Origin: UBA10364 sp905182675
GTDB lineage: Bacteria; Bacteroidota; Bacteroidia; Flavobacteriales; Schleiferiaceae
Assembly: GCA_963933975.1 (NCBI GenBank)
Contig: CAWVWE010000046.1
Location: 1-6,486 of the forward strand
Reading direction: 5' to 3'
Length of the DNA stretch: 6,486 nucleotides
Shown here in pieces: positions 4,276 through 6,486 of this stretch. Numbering within the stretch: position 1 is the stretch's first letter; every line of letters begins with the position of its first letter. The translations under genes and the position numbers were made by a program. Below the pieces are notes generated by a model. It ran no database searches and was not told the DNA's origin. It saw only the letters and a list, made by a program, of their open reading frames with translations.

Positions 4276-5568
4276 CTACCATTTCCTTTTTGCAGGACGC
4301 GCGCCACGTGAGTTTCCGTTGTTAGAACGAGATGAACCGCCGCCTTGCTGGGGACGTTGACTTCTTCCTCTTCCACCACCACCACCACCTTGCTTGATGG
4401 GCTTTCTGTTTTCCGGATCTGACCATTCTATGGCTGCTCCTTCCGTAAAAGGGTGTTTACTTACAAGGTCAATTTCCTGAGAAATAAGTTTTTCAATATC
4501 CTTGAGATAGCCCCGCTCATCTGCGGAACAGAATGAAATAGACGAACCCGAAGCATCAGCCCTACCAGTACGCCCGATACGGTGTACATAGGTTTCTGAA
4601 ACATTTGGCAATTCAAAATTAACAACGTGCTCCAAGCCAGAAATATCAATACCTCTAGCTGCTATGTCTGTTGCGATCAGGACACGAATTTCACCAGCTT
4701 TAAAGCCCTTTAATGCCTTTTGTCTAGCGTTTTGACTTTTATTACCGTGAATAGCTGCTGCAGATACACCTTCCTTTTGAAGAATACGTACCACCTTATC
4801 ACAGCCATGCTTAGTACGTCCGAAAACCAATACTGCACCTTTAATTTCATTTAACAAATGAAGAAGTAATGCTGGCTTTTCTTTCTTACTTACCTGATAA
4901 ACACACTGAGTAACACGTTCCGCTGTAGGCTTATCCACAGCTATTCGGACACTCTTATAATTAGGACGTAATATCTGAGAACTAAGCTCTATTATAGACT
5001 TAGGCATAGTGGCTGAGAAAAATAAACTCTGACGCTTAGCCGGTATAATTCTTAATAGTTTTCTAATGTCATGGATGAATCCCATGTCTAGCATCTGATC
5101 AGCCTCATCTAAAACAAAGTGACTAATATTGCCTAGATCAGCGTGCCCTTGGTTTTCTAAATCTAGAAGGCGACCTGGTGTCGCAACAAGGATGTCTACT
5201 CCTCTTCTTAATTGGTCGACCTGAGGTCCTTGACCAACGCCACCAAAAATAACTGACGTTCTTAAGCCAGTATTTTTACTGTAACGCTTTGCATTTTCTC
5301 CAACTTGCAGAGCAAGTTCTCGAGTTGGCGCGACCACCAATGCTTTTACCTGTCGACGATTGCTCTTTGGCTGAGACAACAAGTGCTGTATTATAGGTAT
5401 AACGAATGCAGCAGTTTTACCGGTACCCGTCTGTGCGGTACCTAGTAAATCTGATCCTTCAAGTAAAACGGGGATACTCTGCGCTTGAATAGGGGTTGGG
5501 GTTGTGTAACCTTGTTCCTTCAAGGCAGATAGAATTTGCGGGTCGAGCCCAAGCGCATCAAATGCCAT
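4276..5568 (-). CDS. rhlE: RhlE-type ATP-dependent DEAD-box RNA helicase
   Basis: This is a cytoplasmic RNA helicase that remodels RNA and ribosome-assembly intermediates using ATP. All family motifs are present in order: Q motif GYTTPTPIQ (20-28), I AQTGTGKT (45-52), Ia PTRELA (81-86), GG (109-110), Ib TPGR (130-133), II DEAD (154-157), III SAT (185-187), IV VFGRTK (248-253), V ATDIAARGID (299-308) and VI HRIGRTGR (329-336). The N-terminus MAFDALGLDPQIL closely resembles E. coli RhlE. The protein ends in a low-complexity Gly/Arg/Ser tail (about 394-430, with a run of six Gly) and the basic end RPAKRKW, typical of RNA-binding extensions. At 430 residues it is full length. The ATG is preceded by AT-rich sequence without a Shine-Dalgarno. 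It is transcribed alone, with a terminator downstream and a divergent transporter gene upstream. Confidence 0.95.
   Translation of the reverse strand: MAFDALGLDPQILSALKEQGYTTPTPIQAQSIPVLLEGSDLLGTAQTGTGKTAAFVIPIIQHLLSQPKSNRRQVKALVVAPTRELALQVGENAKRYSKNTGLRTSVIFGGVGQGPQVDQLRRGVDILVATPGRLLDLENQGHADLGNISHFVLDEADQMLDMGFIHDIRKLLRIIPAKRQSLFFSATMPKSIIELSSQILRPNYKSVRIAVDKPTAERVTQCVYQVSKKEKPALLLHLLNEIKGAVLVFGRTKHGCDKVVRILQKEGVSAAAIHGNKSQNARQKALKGFKAGEIRVLIATDIAARGIDISGLEHVVNFELPNVSETYVHRIGRTGRADASGSSISFCSADERGYLKDIEKLISQEIDLVSKHPFTEGAAIEWSDPENRKPIKQGGGGGGRGRSQRPQQGGGSSRSNNGNSRGARPAKRKW
4373..4389. repeat. Trinucleotide repeat encoding a polyglycine run
   Basis: Five CCA units plus CC on the plus strand (GGT repeats on the coding strand) encode most of the Gly run in the helicase tail. 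Gain or loss of a unit would stay in frame and alter only the tail length. Confidence 0.75.
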
Positions 5569-5619
5569 AGAGTGATTTTAACGGTCCTCGGGGTTGTGAG
5601 AACAGGCCGCAAGTTACGG

Positions 5620-5650
5620 CTAAAATAAACGCCAGTTTCTAGAACATCAA
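5620..5650 (-). promoter_or_regulatory. Possible rhlE promoter
   Basis: On the minus strand TATTTTAG (complement of 5620-5627) differs from TAnnTTTG at one base, and a TTG (complement of 5648-5650) lies 20 bases upstream, a reasonable -33/-7 spacing. This would give an rhlE leader of roughly 45 bases. It is a consensus match only. Confidence 0.35.
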
Positions 5651-5660
5651 CTAAGCATTG

Positions 5661-5668
5661 TATATTAG
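5661..5668 (+). promoter_or_regulatory. Possible -7 box (TATATTAG) for the sugar transporter
   Basis: TATATTAG matches TAnnTTTG at all but one specified base and lies 21 bases before the transporter ATG, with TTTC (5636-5639) 21 bases upstream as a weak -33. It interleaves with the possible rhlE promoter in the 121-bp divergent intergenic region. Confidence 0.3.
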
Positions 5669-5689
5669 GGGTAGTTAACCATCACTTGA

Positions 5690-6486
5690 ATGAACAAAAC
5701 TTGGAACTGGTCATTGACCGTGGCTCTAGCCGGCTTTTTATTTGGATTTGACACAGTTGTTATCAGTGGTGCAAACGCCCCTATTAAAGAGCTCTGGGAG
5801 ACCTCTGCCTGGTTCCATGGAGTGTTCATCATGTCTATGGCCCTTTGGGGAACAGTTTTAGGCTCATTAGCAGGGGGAATACCAACAAAACTAATAGGAC
5901 GAAAGAATACTTTAATTTGGGTGGGGATACTATACCTCATATCCGCTGTCGGGTCAGGCATTGCACAAGATCCCTATAGCTTTAGTTTTTTTAGGTTTCT
6001 TGGAGGGATAGGTGTGGGGGCATCAACTGTAGCAGCTCCGGCCTACATATCTGAAATATCCTCTGCACATTCTCGAGGCAAACTAGTGGCCCTTTACCAG
6101 TTCAACATCGTTTTCGGAATTCTACTTGCCTTCATTTCAAACTACTTATTAAGCGGAGTAGGAGGTGCAAATGACTGGCGCTTTATGCTGGGTATTGAGG
6201 CTATACCCGCCGCACTTTATTGTGTGTTGATATTTGGCGTCCCAAAAAGTCCCCGATGGCTTGTGATAGAGAAAAATGATGAAACTTCTGCACTCACTAC
6301 TCTTCAGCTTATTCACGATAACAGCCAAGACGCCCTAGATGAATTGCAAAGCATTAAAGACCATAACACCGTGGAATCTCGTTCTTCAAATCTCTTTAGC
6401 GGCGCGTTTAAAAAACCACTAACACTGGCGTTTCTACTGGCCTTCTTTAACCAGTTGAGTGGCATCAACTTTATTTTATACTATGC
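5690..6486 (+). CDS. Sugar-porter MFS transporter (partial, runs off the window)
   Basis: This is an open frame to the window edge (265 complete codons), covering the first half of a 12-helix inner-membrane sugar transporter of the XylE/GLUT type. Seen in order: TM1 with FLFGFDTVVISGA (16-28, with the conserved Asp21), the loop 2-3 motif GGIPTKLIGRK (62-72; the usual acidic residue is replaced by Thr), RFLGGIGVG (102-110, Arg102 corresponding to XylE Arg133), PAYISEIS (117-124), RGKLVALYQFNIVFGIL (129-145), PKSPRWL (185-191), a charged central loop (about 192-240), and TM7 FNQLSGINFILYY (253-265). The TM7 Gln254 and Asn260 match sugar-contacting residues in XylE, while the first Gln of that pair is Asn here. 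An in-frame TGA sits directly before the ATG, so this is the first possible Met start. The substrate is probably a hexose or pentose taken up with protons or cations; it cannot be named without the missing half and its neighbours. Confidence 0.92.
   Translation, partial: MNKTWNWSLTVALAGFLFGFDTVVISGANAPIKELWETSAWFHGVFIMSMALWGTVLGSLAGGIPTKLIGRKNTLIWVGILYLISAVGSGIAQDPYSFSFFRFLGGIGVGASTVAAPAYISEISSAHSRGKLVALYQFNIVFGILLAFISNYLLSGVGGANDWRFMLGIEAIPAALYCVLIFGVPKSPRWLVIEKNDETSALTTLQLIHDNSQDALDELQSIKDHNTVESRSSNLFSGAFKKPLTLAFLLAFFNQLSGINFILYY

Noticed and set aside
4461..4649. Minus-strand open frame inside rhlE
   Set aside because: It is an out-of-frame shadow of the helicase C-terminal domain, including the motif VI region.
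5665..5961. Minus-strand 98-residue open frame
   Set aside because: It is antisense to the transporter N-terminal half, whose plus-strand frame has a clear MFS signature and continues uninterrupted to the window edge.

Overview
The window most likely comes from a Bacteroidota chromosome, probably of the Flavobacteriia type. The evidence is: AT-rich intergenic DNA, start codons with little or no Shine-Dalgarno sequence, TAnnTTTG-like promoter boxes, a tmRNA whose tag (GEDSYALAA) has the GE..YALAA form common in that phylum, and a secreted protein predicted to be cleaved before Gln. Assignment to a genus is not possible from this sequence alone.

Layout. Positions 5-526 (+) encode a small protein with one N-terminal membrane helix. 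It converges on, and overlaps by 4 bases, a two-gene minus-strand unit: meaB (523-1593), a G-protein chaperone of the B12-dependent methylmalonyl-CoA mutase, and an upstream lysine-ketoglutarate reductase/saccharopine dehydrogenase-like oxidoreductase (1593-2789). The oxidoreductase stop and the meaB GTG start share one base, so the two are probably co-transcribed and translationally coupled. Both could belong to amino-acid/organic-acid catabolism (lysine; propionate), although no mutase gene is in view.

Divergent from this unit is ssrA, the tmRNA (2919-3316), with its own promoter and leader hairpin. Its 3' end is the most interesting site here. The last 16 bases of the tmRNA plus 9 downstream bases, starting inside the T-loop, are repeated exactly at 3545-3569, 244 bp further on. 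Between the copies lies 219 bp containing a second intrinsic terminator and a GC-rich, hairpin-rich non-coding stretch. The second copy abuts another strong terminator, which looks like the original ssrA terminator. This is the architecture expected of a site-specific integrant in the tmRNA T-loop, but without an integrase: a tiny non-autonomous element or a decayed remnant.

Beyond it, on the minus strand, are a small secreted protein resembling the DUF4377 family (3604-4140) and a complete RhlE-type DEAD-box RNA helicase (4276-5568) with its own terminator. Divergent from the helicase, the start of a sugar-porter MFS transporter (5690 to the window end) runs off the right edge. Apart from the tmRNA-associated repeat unit, the window looks like ordinary chromosomal housekeeping DNA.
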